Shown: one piece after another, positions 50,765-59,964 of the stretch
How positions within the stretch are numbered: the first letter of the stretch is position 1
Layout: every line of letters begins with the position of its first letter
DNA from: Devosia riboflavina
GTDB taxonomy: Bacteria > Pseudomonadota > Alphaproteobacteria > Rhizobiales > Devosiaceae
DNA length: 64,000 bases
Reading direction: 5' to 3'
Assembly (NCBI RefSeq): GCF_000743575.1
Contig: NZ_JQGC01000015.1
Coordinates: 124,001 to 188,000 of the forward strand
The notes under the pieces: generated by a model
Databases searched by the model: none
What the model was told of the DNA's origin: nothing
What the model saw: only the letters and a program-made list of their open reading frames with translations
Position numbers and translations under genes: made by a program

Positions 50765-51781
50765 ATGACCGATCGTGTTTTGCTTACCGGCATTTCCGGC
50801 TTTCTCGGCGGCCATGTCGCCCTTCAGCTTCTCAATTCTGGCTACACCGTCCGCGGCGGCGTGCGCAACCTCCAGCGTGCCGACAAGGTGCGCGAGACGC
50901 TTCGGCGCCACGGTGGCGATGTCTCGCGTCTCGAATTCGTGGCGCTCGACCTGATGCGCGATGGCGGCTGGAACGAGGCCATGGAGGGCGTACGCTATCT
51001 GCAGCACACGGCCTCGCCCTTTCTCATCCAGATCCCCAAGGACAAGATGGAACTGATCGGCCCAGCCGTCGAAGGCACCGAGCGTGCCCTCAACGCTGCC
51101 AACAAGGCCGGCGTCGAACGGATCGTGCTCACTTCCTCCATGGCCGCCATCGCCTATGGCCACGACAAGAGCCGGACGACGCCGTTCACAGCCAAGGACT
51201 GGACTGATCTCAACGGCCGCGCCGTCAATTTCTACCAGGAATCCAAGACCCTGGCGGAAAAGCGCGCCTGGGAAATCATGGACGCTGCTGGTCGTCGCAA
51301 TGCCCTGGCGGTGATCAATCCGAGCGCCATTTTTGGCCCCCTTCTTGATGATGATCCCGGTACGTCTGCCGTCATCGTGCAGCGCCTGCTCGATGGCTCC
51401 ATTCCCGCGGCCCCGCGTATTCCCATGACCATTATCGATGTGCGCGATATCGCCGCCGCCCATGTCGCCGCCATGACGGCGCCCGATGCTGGCGGCAAGC
51501 GCTTCCCCATGGGCGAGCGCACCGTCTTCTTCCTCGAAGCGGCAAAAATCCTCCGCGAGCGCTATCCGGAGCGGCGCATTCCGAGCTTTGGCATGCCCGA
51601 CTGGGCCGTGCGCCTCTATGCTCTTTTCGATCGGGACATGCGCGACAATATGGGCGAGCTTGGCTACATAAAGCAGCTCGATTCGAGCGACGCCATCGCC
51701 CTTCTCGGCCGCCCGCTCCGCACCGCCCCCGAGGCCCTTCTGGCGACTGCCGATAGCCTCGTTTCGCAACGCCTTGTTTGA
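50765..51781 (+). CDS. NAD(P)-dependent aldehyde reductase, extended SDR family
   Basis: A 338-residue extended SDR. Rossmann motif LLTGISGFLGGHVALQLL at residues 6-23; catalytic Ser in VLTSSMAAIA, with Y157 and K161 in NFYQESKTLAEK. It resembles aldehyde/ketone reductases of the dihydroflavonol-reductase group. GGAG lies upstream of the ATG. It is repressed, by inference, by the adjacent TetR protein, so an aldehyde or its precursor may be the inducer. It is a paralog of the reductase at 10902. Confidence 0.9.
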   Translation: MTDRVLLTGISGFLGGHVALQLLNSGYTVRGGVRNLQRADKVRETLRRHGGDVSRLEFVALDLMRDGGWNEAMEGVRYLQHTASPFLIQIPKDKMELIGPAVEGTERALNAANKAGVERIVLTSSMAAIAYGHDKSRTTPFTAKDWTDLNGRAVNFYQESKTLAEKRAWEIMDAAGRRNALAVINPSAIFGPLLDDDPGTSAVIVQRLLDGSIPAAPRIPMTIIDVRDIAAAHVAAMTAPDAGGKRFPMGERTVFFLEAAKILRERYPERRIPSFGMPDWAVRLYALFDRDMRDNMGELGYIKQLDSSDAIALLGRPLRTAPEALLATADSLVSQRLV

Positions 51782-51858
51782 GGTCAACCGGGGCAGGGGC
51801 GGTCCACGATCCCTCTTGCCCTGTCAGCGTTTTATGTCCATATCTCAGCCATTGGTGC

Positions 51859-51934
<76 letters not shown>

Positions 51935-52007
51935 ATTCTTTCCAAATCAGTGCTATCAGACCTTTGGCCCGCGTGCGGCGGGCGTGATTTGCCCGGTGGA
52001 GGCAAAG

Positions 52008-52685
52008 GTGCTGATCAGCGAAGGCGACAAGCGCTCATTCAGGATCGACGGGCAACTGGCCGTGCTCTTTGCGGCCATTGCCGGGGCGCTCAATGCTGCC
52101 GGCTTTCAGGCCGCGGGGTTCTTCTCGGCCAATATGACGGGCAATGCCTCGTCCTTTTCCGATCACATGGCGCTCGGCGATTGGTCGCTGGCCGGGCTTT
52201 TTGCGGTGTTCATCTCGGCCTTTGTCCTCGGCGCCATGGTTTCGGGCCTGCTCATCCAATGGGGTGGGGCGCGCCAGAGCCGGGCCAAATATGCCTATGG
52301 CATCGTGCTCGAAGGCCTGGTGGTCTTCGTGCTGGGTGGGGCTGATCTGCTGCAGGTTCTCCCGACCCATGGGCTGATCCTCGGCCTCAGTTTTGCCATG
52401 GGCATTCAGAACGCCGCGACGACGCGGATTTCCAATGCGCGGGTGCGTACGACGCATGTTTCGGGCATGGCAACGGATATCGGATTGGGTCTGGCCACGC
52501 TGCTTGGCGCGCAGTCACGGGATCCGGAGTCCACGGCGCGGCTCAGGCTTTACAGCATGGCCATGGCCGCCTTCATCTTTGGCGGCATTTTGGGCGTTGC
52601 CGCCTATCTCGCGATAGGCGGCTGGCTGTTCGTCGGCATGGGAGTGTTGCTCATTGCCGTCGCCCTCATGCGGGCTTTTCACTAG
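52008..52685 (+). CDS. YoaK family (DUF1275) membrane protein
   Basis: A 225-residue inner-membrane protein with about six helices. DUF1275 signatures: [17 protein letters not shown] near residues 35-51, and the segment [20 protein letters not shown] then [12 protein letters not shown] near 128-160. Function unknown; transport is suspected. Start is the GTG at 52008, with GGAGG five bases upstream; the frame opens at 51984. Its stop overlaps the convergent acetyltransferase gene by four bases. Confidence 0.88.
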   Translation: MLISEGDKRSFRIDGQLAVLFAAIAGALNAAGFQAAGFFSANMTGNASSFSDHMALGDWSLAGLFAVFISAFVLGAMVSGLLIQWGGARQSRAKYAYGIVLEGLVVFVLGGADLLQVLPTHGLILGLSFAMGIQNAATTRISNARVRTTHVSGMATDIGLGLATLLGAQSRDPESTARLRLYSMAMAAFIFGGILGVAAYLAIGGWLFVGMGVLLIAVALMRAFH

Positions 52686-52969
52686 GCGAGCAAATCCGTC
52701 CATTCCGGATGGCGGCGGAACTGTACCACCACATAGGGGCAGACCGGGGTGATCTTGAACCCTTCGGCGCGGGCATCGGCTATGGAGGCCTTGACCAGTT
52801 CCAGGGCAATGCCCCGGCCCTCATATTCCTTCGGCACGCCAGTATGGTCGACGATGATGCGGCCATCCTCGCGGCGATAGGTCATCTCGGCCTCGGCGCC
52901 GGGCGCGAGATCGATGACATAGCGGCCGCGAGTCGGGCCTTCTTCGCGCCGGATGTTGTAATCCGCCAT
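52682..52969 (-). CDS. Short GNAT-like N-acetyltransferase (COG2388/NATD1 type)
   Basis: A 95-residue minimal GNAT domain. It runs GAEAEMTYRREDGRIIVDHT, then GVPKEYEGRGIALELVKASI containing the acetyl-CoA loop E-G-R-G-I-A, and the characteristic PVCPYVVVQFRRHPEW near residues 73-88. Substrates of this short family are not established. It starts 2 bp after the argC start-side neighbour on the minus strand ends, so it is downstream of argC in a likely operon (argC is 53925 to 52972). Confidence 0.85.
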   Translation of the reverse strand: MADYNIRREEGPTRGRYVIDLAPGAEAEMTYRREDGRIIVDHTGVPKEYEGRGIALELVKASIADARAEGFKITPVCPYVVVQFRRHPEWTDLLA

Positions 52970-52971
52970 GG

Positions 52972-53925
52972 TCAGGCCGCTAGGCTCTCGGCTGCCGCAA
53001 CGCCGAGCATCAGGTTGAGGTTCTGGACTGCCGCGCCTGAAGCGCCCTTGCCGAGATTGTCATAGACGGCGACGACTGCTGCCTGGGCGCGAGCGTCGTT
53101 GGCAAAGACATGCAGGGTGAGGGTATTGGTGCCGTTGTGAATCTGCGGATCGAGCGCCGGGGTTTTTGCCACGGCCGGATCATAGGCGGCGACTTTTACA
53201 AAGCTGTCCTTGATACCAGCAAAATGGTCGGCGATGGCGGCGTGGATTTCGGCGCCGGTCGGCACCTTGGCGAGCGTACCGAGCTGCAGCGGCAGGGCCG
53301 TCGTCATGCCCTGGGCGAAATTGCCGACGACGGGTTCGAACAGCGGTTCGCGCTTCAGGCCGGTATAGAAGGTCATCTCAGGCACATGCTTGTGCTGGAA
53401 GGTCAGGCCATAGGGCATGAACTGGCTGGCATCGACGCCTTCGGCGACGTATTCCTCGATCATCTGGCGACCGCCACCGGTATAGCCGGAAATGCCGTGA
53501 TAGATGACCGGATGGTCGGCCGGGATGATGCCAGCGGCAATCAGCGGACGCAGGCCCGCGATCAGGCCTTGCGGCCAGCAGCCGGGATTGGCGACGAAGC
53601 GCGCATTGGCGATCTTGTCGGCCTGGTCCTTGTCCATTTCGGCAAAGCCATAGGCCCAATTGGGATCGACGCGGAATGCGGTCGAGGCGTCGATGATGCG
53701 GGTCGTGCCATTGTCGATCAGCCGCACGCTTTCCTTCGCCGCCTCGTCGGGCAGGCAGAGAATGGCGATATCAGCGGCGTTGAGCAGGCGCTTGCGTTCG
53801 TCCTGGTCCTTGCGCTTTTCCGGCGCAATGGAAATGACCTCGAGATCGCGACGGTCGGCCAGGCGCTCGCGAATCTGCAGCCCCGTGGTTCCTGCTTCCC
53901 CGTCGATAAAGATCTTCGCGACCAT
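52972..53925 (-). CDS. argC: N-acetyl-gamma-glutamyl-phosphate reductase, type 2
   Basis: A 317-residue NADPH-dependent enzyme of arginine synthesis that reduces N-acetylglutamyl phosphate to the semialdehyde. It has the short type 2 form: IFIDGEAGTTGLQIRERLAD at residues 5-24 binds NADP, and the catalytic Cys lies in FVANPGCWPQGLIAG near residue 115. HGISGYTGGGRQMIEEY follows. Normal length for alphaproteobacteria. It is probably co-transcribed with the short acetyltransferase gene two bases downstream. Confidence 0.95.
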   Translation of the reverse strand: MVAKIFIDGEAGTTGLQIRERLADRRDLEVISIAPEKRKDQDERKRLLNAADIAILCLPDEAAKESVRLIDNGTTRIIDASTAFRVDPNWAYGFAEMDKDQADKIANARFVANPGCWPQGLIAGLRPLIAAGIIPADHPVIYHGISGYTGGGRQMIEEYVAEGVDASQFMPYGLTFQHKHVPEMTFYTGLKREPLFEPVVGNFAQGMTTALPLQLGTLAKVPTGAEIHAAIADHFAGIKDSFVKVAAYDPAVAKTPALDPQIHNGTNTLTLHVFANDARAQAAVVAVYDNLGKGASGAAVQNLNLMLGVAAAESLAA

Positions 53926-53981
53926 GTCCTTGGCTCCCGCGCAAAAGTGCTGCTGTTAAATGGGGCTCAGGCCCCGCGCCG

Positions 53982-54467
53982 TCAAGCGTTTAGCGTGGGC
54001 GGAATATCGCGCCGCTCTATGACATCTTCTATGCCGGTGAGCATGGCGATCCAGCCTTTTTCGGTCTGCGCCAGCCAGTCTTCCCACTGCGCGTCCATGT
54101 CGTTGTAGAGGGTTACCACGCTGCCAGGTCCATTGGGCTCGGGTTCGATGATCATGCTGACGATGCTCGGATCATCCTCTTCGCTCTCGTCGACGATCCA
54201 GGAAAAGGAGATTTTCGTGGGGCGGTCGAGGGCGAGGAAGGTGCCCCAATGGCGGGCTTCGCCGCTTTCGCGCTCATCGGCGAGGAGAAAACTGCCGCCG
54301 ACACGCGGGTCGATCTGCGACTGGGTCAGACGCCCGTTTTGGCCCGAGCGCTTGAGCCAGGCAGCCTGCCAGCGGCGGGCCAGAACCGGATCGACGAAGG
54401 CGTCAAAGACCCGCTCCGGGCTGGCGCGAAAACGATGCGTGACCTTGGCTTCGATTCTATCGGACAT
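53982..54467 (-). CDS. SRPBCC (AHSA1-like) family protein
   Basis: A 161-residue START/AHSA1-type protein. It has the pattern KVTHRFRASPERVFDAFVDP, then VLARRWQAAWLKRS, a middle strand GSFLLADERESGEARHWGTF, and the ending DWLAQTEKGWIAMLTGIEDV. The first basic helix and the GEA-x-H-x-G strand are family marks. No catalytic site; probably a ligand-binding pocket. Start at MSDRIEAKV, with GGAGG upstream. It is divergent from deoD. Confidence 0.88.
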   Translation of the reverse strand: MSDRIEAKVTHRFRASPERVFDAFVDPVLARRWQAAWLKRSGQNGRLTQSQIDPRVGGSFLLADERESGEARHWGTFLALDRPTKISFSWIVDESEEDDPSIVSMIIEPEPNGPGSVVTLYNDMDAQWEDWLAQTEKGWIAMLTGIEDVIERRDIPPTLNA

Positions 54468-54595
54468 CGATAGCCTCCTTGGTTTTCCTTGAGAGGGAGA
54501 ATGCGCGGGCAGGGAAGGCCGTTCCGTGCCGAGGATTGTCAAGGCACGCGACCGGTGGCAATGCTCGGAGGAATTTGGGAGCAGAGGAGATCAGC

Positions 54596-55306
54596 ATGAC
54601 CCCGCACAATCACGCCAAAGAGGGCGACTATGCCGAGGCCGTGCTGCTGCCCGGTGATCCCCTCCGCGCCAAGTGGATTGCCGAGACGTTTTTCGAGAAT
54701 CCAAGGCTGGTCAATTCGGTGCGCAATTGCCTTGGTTATACCGGCACCTGGAAGGGCAAGCCGATCTCGGTGCAGGCTTCAGGCATGGGTCAGCCCTCGC
54801 TCTCGATCTATGTGCATGAGCTGATCAACAATTACGGCGCCAAGACGCTGATCCGTGTCGGCACCTGTGGCGGGCTCAATGCCAAGGTGAAGGTCCGCGA
54901 CGTCATTCTGGCCCAAGCGGCTTCCACCGACAGTTCCATCGTCAAGGGCCGGTTCGGCGCCTTCAATTTCGCGCCCATCGCCGATTTCGGTCTCTTGCGC
55001 TCCGCTGCCGACAAGGCGGATGCCAAGGGGCTAAAATTCCACGCGGGGAATATGCTGTCCTCGGACATTTTCTACCATGCCGACGGCTTTGCCGGTTACG
55101 ACAAGCTGCCGGACCACGGCGTCATCGGCGTCGAGATGGAAGCGGCGGCGCTCTATACGCTGGCTGCGCGTTTTGGGGTGAAAGCGCTCACCATCTGCAC
55201 CATGACCGATTGCCTCATCACCCATGAGGAAATCAGCGCCGATGCAAGGCAAACCTCGCTCAAGGACATGGTCGAACTGGCGCTCGATGTGGCGGTGGAA
55301 GCATGA
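54596..55306 (+). CDS. deoD: Purine nucleoside phosphorylase DeoD
   Basis: A 236-residue hexameric-type phosphorylase that splits purine (deoxy)nucleosides to base and ribose-1-phosphate. Conserved: AVLLPGDPLRAKWIAETF (phosphate/ribose region) at residues 15-32, SGMGQPSLSIYVHEL, GTCGGLN near 85-91, and GVEMEAAALYTLAA near 179-192. The active-site Asp is in TMTDCL. GAGGAG six bases upstream of the ATG. The stop codon overlaps the start of the HEAT-like gene (ATGA). Confidence 0.95.
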   Translation: MTPHNHAKEGDYAEAVLLPGDPLRAKWIAETFFENPRLVNSVRNCLGYTGTWKGKPISVQASGMGQPSLSIYVHELINNYGAKTLIRVGTCGGLNAKVKVRDVILAQAASTDSSIVKGRFGAFNFAPIADFGLLRSAADKADAKGLKFHAGNMLSSDIFYHADGFAGYDKLPDHGVIGVEMEAAALYTLAARFGVKALTICTMTDCLITHEEISADARQTSLKDMVELALDVAVEA

Positions 55307-55926
55307 CGATCGCCGACCGGCTGGCAGGCGCGCTGGACCGGCGCGATGAGGAGCCCAATGTGGCCCTGGCGGTGGAACTGACCGCGTCTGAGAACAAACA
55401 GGGCATTGCCGAATTGGTCGAGATCGTGCGCTCGGGCACGGCGCGCCAGCGCAATGATGCGATGAAGGTGCTTTACGAGATCGGGGCGCGCAGCCCCGAC
55501 CTCATTGGCTACTATTGCCCCGCCTTCATCGATGCGCTCGGCAGCGGCAATAACCGTCAGGTGTGGGGCGCGATGACGGCGCTCGATGCGGTGGCGGAAA
55601 TCCGCGCCGACGAAATCGCGGCGGAACTGCCCAAGGTGATCGAGGCGGCCGACCGTGGCTCCGTCATCGCCAAGGATCGCTGCACCTCGCTGCTCGTAAA
55701 GCTGGCTCGCTCGGGTTATGCGGAAAAGGCTGTGCCCATTCTCGTCGAACGGCTCAAGGACGCGGCGCCGAACCAGTTTCCGACCTATGCCGAGGAAACG
55801 GCCAGCGTCATCACGCCGGAAGAAAAGCCGGGTCTTCTGGCCATCATCCGCGAGCGGCTCGACGGCATGATGCAGAAATCCAAGCGCGATCGCATGGAAA
55901 AGCTGCTGCGCAAACTCAACGGCTAA
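55303..55926 (+). CDS. Helical-repeat (HEAT-like) protein, function unknown
   Basis: A 207-residue soluble protein composed of short amphipathic helices: LVEIVRSGTARQRNDAMKVL, YYCPAFIDALGSGNNRQVWG, and ELPKVIEAADRGSVIAKDRC. These suggest a HEAT/ARM-type scaffold (residues about 30-190). No enzyme motif and no membrane segment. It is translationally coupled to deoD, which is its only functional clue; it may bind a protein partner. The ending KSKRDRMEKLLRKLNG is basic. Confidence 0.65.
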   Translation: MTIADRLAGALDRRDEEPNVALAVELTASENKQGIAELVEIVRSGTARQRNDAMKVLYEIGARSPDLIGYYCPAFIDALGSGNNRQVWGAMTALDAVAEIRADEIAAELPKVIEAADRGSVIAKDRCTSLLVKLARSGYAEKAVPILVERLKDAAPNQFPTYAEETASVITPEEKPGLLAIIRERLDGMMQKSKRDRMEKLLRKLNG

Positions 55927-55948
55927 GCGCCACTAAAGGAGACCGGGC

Positions 55949-56311
55949 ATGACGCTCGTTGCAAATATTCTCGTGGCGCTGGTCGCCCTGATCCACATCT
56001 ATATCGTGCTCTTGGAAATGGTCTGGTGGACCAGTCCGCGGGGCCAGAAGGCTTTTGGGCTGACGCCGGAATTTGCCGAGCAGACGAAGGCCCTTGCCGG
56101 CAATCAGGGACTTTACAATGGCTTTCTTGCGGCCGGCCTGATCTGGGGGCTCGTGCATCCCGATCCGGCCGTGGCCTGGCAGATCAAGCTCTTCTTCCTC
56201 GCCTGCGTCGCGGTGGCCGGGATTTACGGTGCGGCCACGGCCAGCCGGAAGATCCTGCTTGTGCAGACACTGCCGGCGGTGCTGGCGATCTTGGCGCTGG
56301 TTTTTGCTTAG
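55949..56311 (+). CDS. DUF1304 family membrane protein
   Basis: A 120-residue inner-membrane protein with four helices. The first helix holds LVALIHIYIVLLEMVWWTSP, followed by GQKAFGLTP and the motif NQGLYNGFLAAGLIWGL near residues 52-68, both characteristic of DUF1304. No function known. It is 23 bp after the HEAT-like gene, so deoD, the HEAT-like gene and this one likely share a transcript, ended by the palindrome at 56324. Confidence 0.88.
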   Translation: MTLVANILVALVALIHIYIVLLEMVWWTSPRGQKAFGLTPEFAEQTKALAGNQGLYNGFLAAGLIWGLVHPDPAVAWQIKLFFLACVAVAGIYGAATASRKILLVQTLPAVLAILALVFA

Positions 56312-56323
56312 AAGCAACGGCGC

Positions 56324-56408
56324 GTCACCCTCGGGCTTGACCCGAGGGCTCTGTACTTTGCTACGCTGGCAATAAGTGAAGTGTCCTCGGGTCAAGCCCG
56401 AGGATGAC
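56324..56408. repeat. REP-like paired palindrome, family 1
   Basis: Facing 24-base hairpin units (GTCACCCTCGGGCTTGACCC and its inverted near-copy) with a 37-base centre, nearly identical to 40053-40135. It is placed exactly between two convergent genes. Confidence 0.9.
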
Positions 56409-56430
56409 GTTCGGTGGGTTGATGGCCGGC

Positions 56431-57822
56431 CTACTTCGACAGCGCTGCCAGCACGTGCACCCAGGAACGGATGCCGCGGTGGAAGCTGTCGAGGTCGTAC
56501 TTCTCGTTGGGGCTGTGGATCTGGTCGTCCACATGGGCAAAGCCGATGAGCAGTGTGTCGAGGCCGAGGATCGACTTGAATTCGCCGGCAACCGGGATCG
56601 AGCCGCCCGAGCCGGTGATCACGGCCTGCTTGCCCCATTCGGCGGAAAGCCCGGACAGCGCCTTGCGCAGGAATTCGCCATCGGCGGGAACCGTGATGGC
56701 GGGTGAGCCGCCATGCGGGATGAATTCGACCGAGCAATCGGCCGGGATCATCTTTTCGACATGGGCACGGAAAGCGGCGCGGATCTTTTTCGGGTCCATG
56801 CCCGAAACCAGGCGGAACGAGATTTTCGCCGACGCCTTGGCCGGGATGACGGTCTTAAAACCGTCGCCGGTATAGCCGCCGCTCATGCCGTTGATTTCGC
56901 AGGTCGGGCGCGACCAGAGCATTTCGAGCACGCTCCGGCCCTGTTCGCCGGCAGGAACCGAGAGGTCGACACTGCCGAGGAAGGCCTTTTCATCAAAGCC
57001 CAGACCCTGCCATTGCGCCTTGAGTTCGGGCGAGATTTCGGCGACGTCGTCATAAAAGCCGGGAAGCGTCACCGAGCCATCCGGGGCACGGAGGCTGGCG
57101 ATGATTTCGGCGACCACCTGGTTGGGATTGCGCGCCGCATTGCCGAACATGCCGGAGTGAAGATCCTTGTCCGCCGCGGTGACCACGATTTCGTCGGCGA
57201 CGAGGCCACGCAGCATGGTGGTGATGGACGGGGTCTGGCGGTCCCACATGTCGGTGTCGCAGACGAGCGCAATGTCGGCCTTCAGCTCCTCGGCATTGTC
57301 GCGCATGAAGGGCGGCAGGTTCTTGCCGCCGGATTCTTCTTCGCCTTCGAGCATCAGCGAAACTTTTACCGGCAGGCTGCCGGTGACGGCCTTATAGGCG
57401 CGGCAGGCCTCGATGAAGGTCAGCATCTGGCCCTTGTCGTCGGAAGCGCCGCGGGCGACGATGATCTTGCGGCCCGAGGCGTCTTCCCTGATCTGCGGAT
57501 CGAAGGGATCGGAATTCCACAGGTTCAGCGGATCGACCGGCTGCACGTCATAGTGGGCGTAAAACAGCACATGCGGGCCGGCCTGATCCGGGCCGTGGGC
57601 GACCACCACTGAGTGGCCCGGGGTCGGGCGGGCGCTGGCATTGAAGCCAAGGCCGTTGAGCTCAGTCGCCAGCCAATCGGCGGCCTTCTGGCACTCGGCC
57701 GCAAAAGCGGGGTCGGTCGAGATGGACTTGATGCGCAGCAGGTGAAAGAGCCGATCGAGGCTTTGGTCGAGGCCCGCATCCACATGGGCAAGAACGGCAT
57801 CGAGTTGGGCTTGGTCGGTCAT
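56431..57822 (-). CDS. M20 family dipeptidase/carboxypeptidase
   Basis: A 463-residue zinc peptidase of the M20 (PepV/carnosinase-like) group. Metal ligands: HYDVQPVDP (His, with catalytic Asp two residues on), RGASDDKGQM, and GEEESGGKNL with the catalytic Glu-Glu. Late ligands lie in ITGSGGSIPVAGEFK and at His in GFAHVDDQIHSPNE. It hydrolyses dipeptides or short peptides in the cytoplasm. Start at MTDQAQLDAV, with AGGA seven bases upstream; the frame opens 45 bp earlier. Confidence 0.93.
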   Translation of the reverse strand: MTDQAQLDAVLAHVDAGLDQSLDRLFHLLRIKSISTDPAFAAECQKAADWLATELNGLGFNASARPTPGHSVVVAHGPDQAGPHVLFYAHYDVQPVDPLNLWNSDPFDPQIREDASGRKIIVARGASDDKGQMLTFIEACRAYKAVTGSLPVKVSLMLEGEEESGGKNLPPFMRDNAEELKADIALVCDTDMWDRQTPSITTMLRGLVADEIVVTAADKDLHSGMFGNAARNPNQVVAEIIASLRAPDGSVTLPGFYDDVAEISPELKAQWQGLGFDEKAFLGSVDLSVPAGEQGRSVLEMLWSRPTCEINGMSGGYTGDGFKTVIPAKASAKISFRLVSGMDPKKIRAAFRAHVEKMIPADCSVEFIPHGGSPAITVPADGEFLRKALSGLSAEWGKQAVITGSGGSIPVAGEFKSILGLDTLLIGFAHVDDQIHSPNEKYDLDSFHRGIRSWVHVLAALSK

Positions 57823-57970
57823 GGTAAAATCCTGCGGCGTATTCTGGAAATTTGCTGGGCGCACCATGGCGAGCGCAAGCCGGTCTGTCCAGCCTTAGGC
57901 ATAGGCCAATATTGTCATACTTATCCGCCTGTGCTTAGGTCGCCCGACCATTCGGCAAGGAGCCCAAGGC

Positions 57971-58747
57971 ATGGATCGATCAGGCGGCAGAGCGCGCCAT
58001 TCCGGCGACCTCATCGCTGCCCTATCGGGCCGCAATCTGGCGCACAACCTGCATTCCGACGTGCTCTGGGACATGGGCTTTGCCATCGTCTCCGGACAAT
58101 ATCCGCAGGGTTCCATCCTGCCGCCCGATACCGAGCTGCTCGACCGGTTCCGCGTGTCGCGCACGGTGCTGCGCGAGGCGCTGAAGACGCTGGCGGCCAA
58201 GGGGCTCATTGAAGCGCGGGCGCGCATCGGCACTCGCGTCCTGCCGCGCAATCGCTGGAACCTCTTCGATGCCGACGTGCTGGCCTGGCATTTTGAACTG
58301 GGGCCGGAAGTCAGCTTCCTGCAGAGCCTTGCCGAAGTGCGCATCGGTATCGAGATCGAAGCGGCGGCGCTGGCGGCGGAGCGCCGAACCGATGAGCAGG
58401 CCAAGCTGCTGATGGCCGCAGTTGACCGCATGGCGGCGGCGCGCACGCCGGAAGATTTTGCCCGGCACGACCTCGAATTCCACAAGGCGGTCGCCGATGC
58501 CTCGGGCAATCCCTTCATGGCCTCCATCAGCGCGCTGGTGGAAATGGCCCTGACGGCGGCCTTCACCATTTCCTCGCCAGTCAACGAACCCGAAGCCCTG
58601 GTCCAGACGGTCGCGGTGCATCGCGCCATTGCCCAGGCCATTGCCGACAAAAGCCCGCAGGGTGCGCGCGAAGCCATGCGCATTGCCATTGCCGAGGGTT
58701 TTGCGCGCGCCGCGGGCCGCATGGAAGGTCTTGGGGCAAAGCCCTAG
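57971..58747 (+). CDS. GntR family (FadR subfamily) transcriptional regulator
   Basis: A 258-residue regulator. The winged helix covers residues about 30-95, with the HTH LLDRFRVSRTVLREALKTLA then KGLIEARARIGTRVLP. The FCD ligand domain follows at about 100-245. The Asp and His metal-ligand positions of the FCD fold are in ARHDLEFHKAVADASGNPF, and His in VAVHRAIAQAI. Such proteins usually sense carboxylates or sugar acids. The target is unknown: the only flanking genes are an M20 peptidase (divergent) and a PAS/HTH gene (convergent). Confidence 0.9.
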   Translation: MDRSGGRARHSGDLIAALSGRNLAHNLHSDVLWDMGFAIVSGQYPQGSILPPDTELLDRFRVSRTVLREALKTLAAKGLIEARARIGTRVLPRNRWNLFDADVLAWHFELGPEVSFLQSLAEVRIGIEIEAAALAAERRTDEQAKLLMAAVDRMAAARTPEDFARHDLEFHKAVADASGNPFMASISALVEMALTAAFTISSPVNEPEALVQTVAVHRAIAQAIADKSPQGAREAMRIAIAEGFARAAGRMEGLGAKP

Positions 58748-59865
58748 AGCGAAATGGCGAGTTTTCCCGTCAGCGTGCTGTGAAAGGTTACCCCGCCGCG
58801 TGTGAGGGCCTGGGTCAACCGTTCCGCGGTGCGCCGTCGCGCCACCTCGATAACCGGCGCCGTCGCCTCCTCGATCCGCATGATGGTGCTCGCCGACACT
58901 CCTGACTGTTCGGCAAGCACGGGAATGGTCCAGCCCAATAGGTTGCGCGCCGCGCGCAGTAGCGGGCCATTGAGCAGTTCTTCGCTGGCCGCCGCGCTCG
59001 CCTCAAGCCCGCCGCGCCCCGGCTCGACCAGCGTCGTCAGGCCCAGCCATTCGATGGTTTCCCCGGCCTCGTTGAGGACGGGCTGGCGCACGGTGCGCAT
59101 GGGCACATATTGACCCGGCGCCCGCTCGACGCGCGCCTCGGTGACGCTGCGTTCGGGGTGATCGAGGCCGGCAAGCACCTGCGCCCGGTCATCCGGATGC
59201 ACGGACGAAAACCAGCTATCCAAGGTGAAGAGCGCGGTATCTGGCAGGTGGGCATTTTCGGACTGCTTGACCCGTTCGATCACCCGACCATTGGGCGAAC
59301 TGAACCAGGCAAGGTCCACATCGAGCCGTTCGAGCACCGCCCGCAGGCGTTGACGCATGAGCAAGAGGTTCTTCTTGAGGCTCTCTTCCTCGGTACGGTC
59401 GAGCACGCAGATGATCCAGCCCACCGGGCGCCGGGCATCGTCGGCCATGCGCTCAAAACGCATTTCGAGGCGCCGCTCCGTACCATCCTCGCGCAGGATG
59501 CGCAGATGACGCTGCGTCGGCAGCGTATCGCGCATCAGCATATGAAAGCTTTCGATGAGACCGGCCCGGTCGTCGGGATGGGTGCGTGCTTCGATAAATT
59601 CGATGCCGATTGGCTGGCCCACCTGGTCGAGCGTTCCCGCCAGCACAAGCAGGCCGTCGGAAGGCCTTACCTTTCCGTCGGCGAACGAAAGCGTGAAGAA
59701 GCCGACGCCGGCCATGGTTTCAAGCGCCCGCAAAAGCTGGCGCGCCGTCGGCTGATAGGATTTTGTCTGGCCAAGTTCAGGCACAGGAGGCAGTGGTCCC
59801 TGCATCACCCGCCCCCCCGAGCGCAAGTTGAAGGTAAGACCGTTCAGGGCGTCAGGAGTAGACAA
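58744..59865 (-). CDS. PAS-domain protein with a C-terminal HTH
   Basis: A 373-residue cytoplasmic protein. Two PAS-like domains lie at about residues 45-160 and 170-285, separated by the helix EESLKKNLLLMRQRLRAVLE. An XRE-type HTH ends the chain (about 300-345): LRAARNLLGWTIPVLAEQSG then VSASTIMRIEE. Putting sensing domains before an HTH suggests a ligand- or redox-controlled DNA binder. The start is TTG at 59865 or ATG at 59805 (MQGPLPPVPE). Its end overlaps the GntR gene by four bases. Confidence 0.78.
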   Translation of the reverse strand: MSTPDALNGLTFNLRSGGRVMQGPLPPVPELGQTKSYQPTARQLLRALETMAGVGFFTLSFADGKVRPSDGLLVLAGTLDQVGQPIGIEFIEARTHPDDRAGLIESFHMLMRDTLPTQRHLRILREDGTERRLEMRFERMADDARRPVGWIICVLDRTEEESLKKNLLLMRQRLRAVLERLDVDLAWFSSPNGRVIERVKQSENAHLPDTALFTLDSWFSSVHPDDRAQVLAGLDHPERSVTEARVERAPGQYVPMRTVRQPVLNEAGETIEWLGLTTLVEPGRGGLEASAAASEELLNGPLLRAARNLLGWTIPVLAEQSGVSASTIMRIEEATAPVIEVARRRTAERLTQALTRGGVTFHSTLTGKLAISL

Positions 59866-59964
59866 ACCACGCCCCCAAGGTCAAGCGCCGAACGCTTTCC
59901 CCGCCTGCCGACTTGACCCCGAACCCGGTTTGGCTCAAAGACCCAGGCAAAGCGAGGTTTTCCG

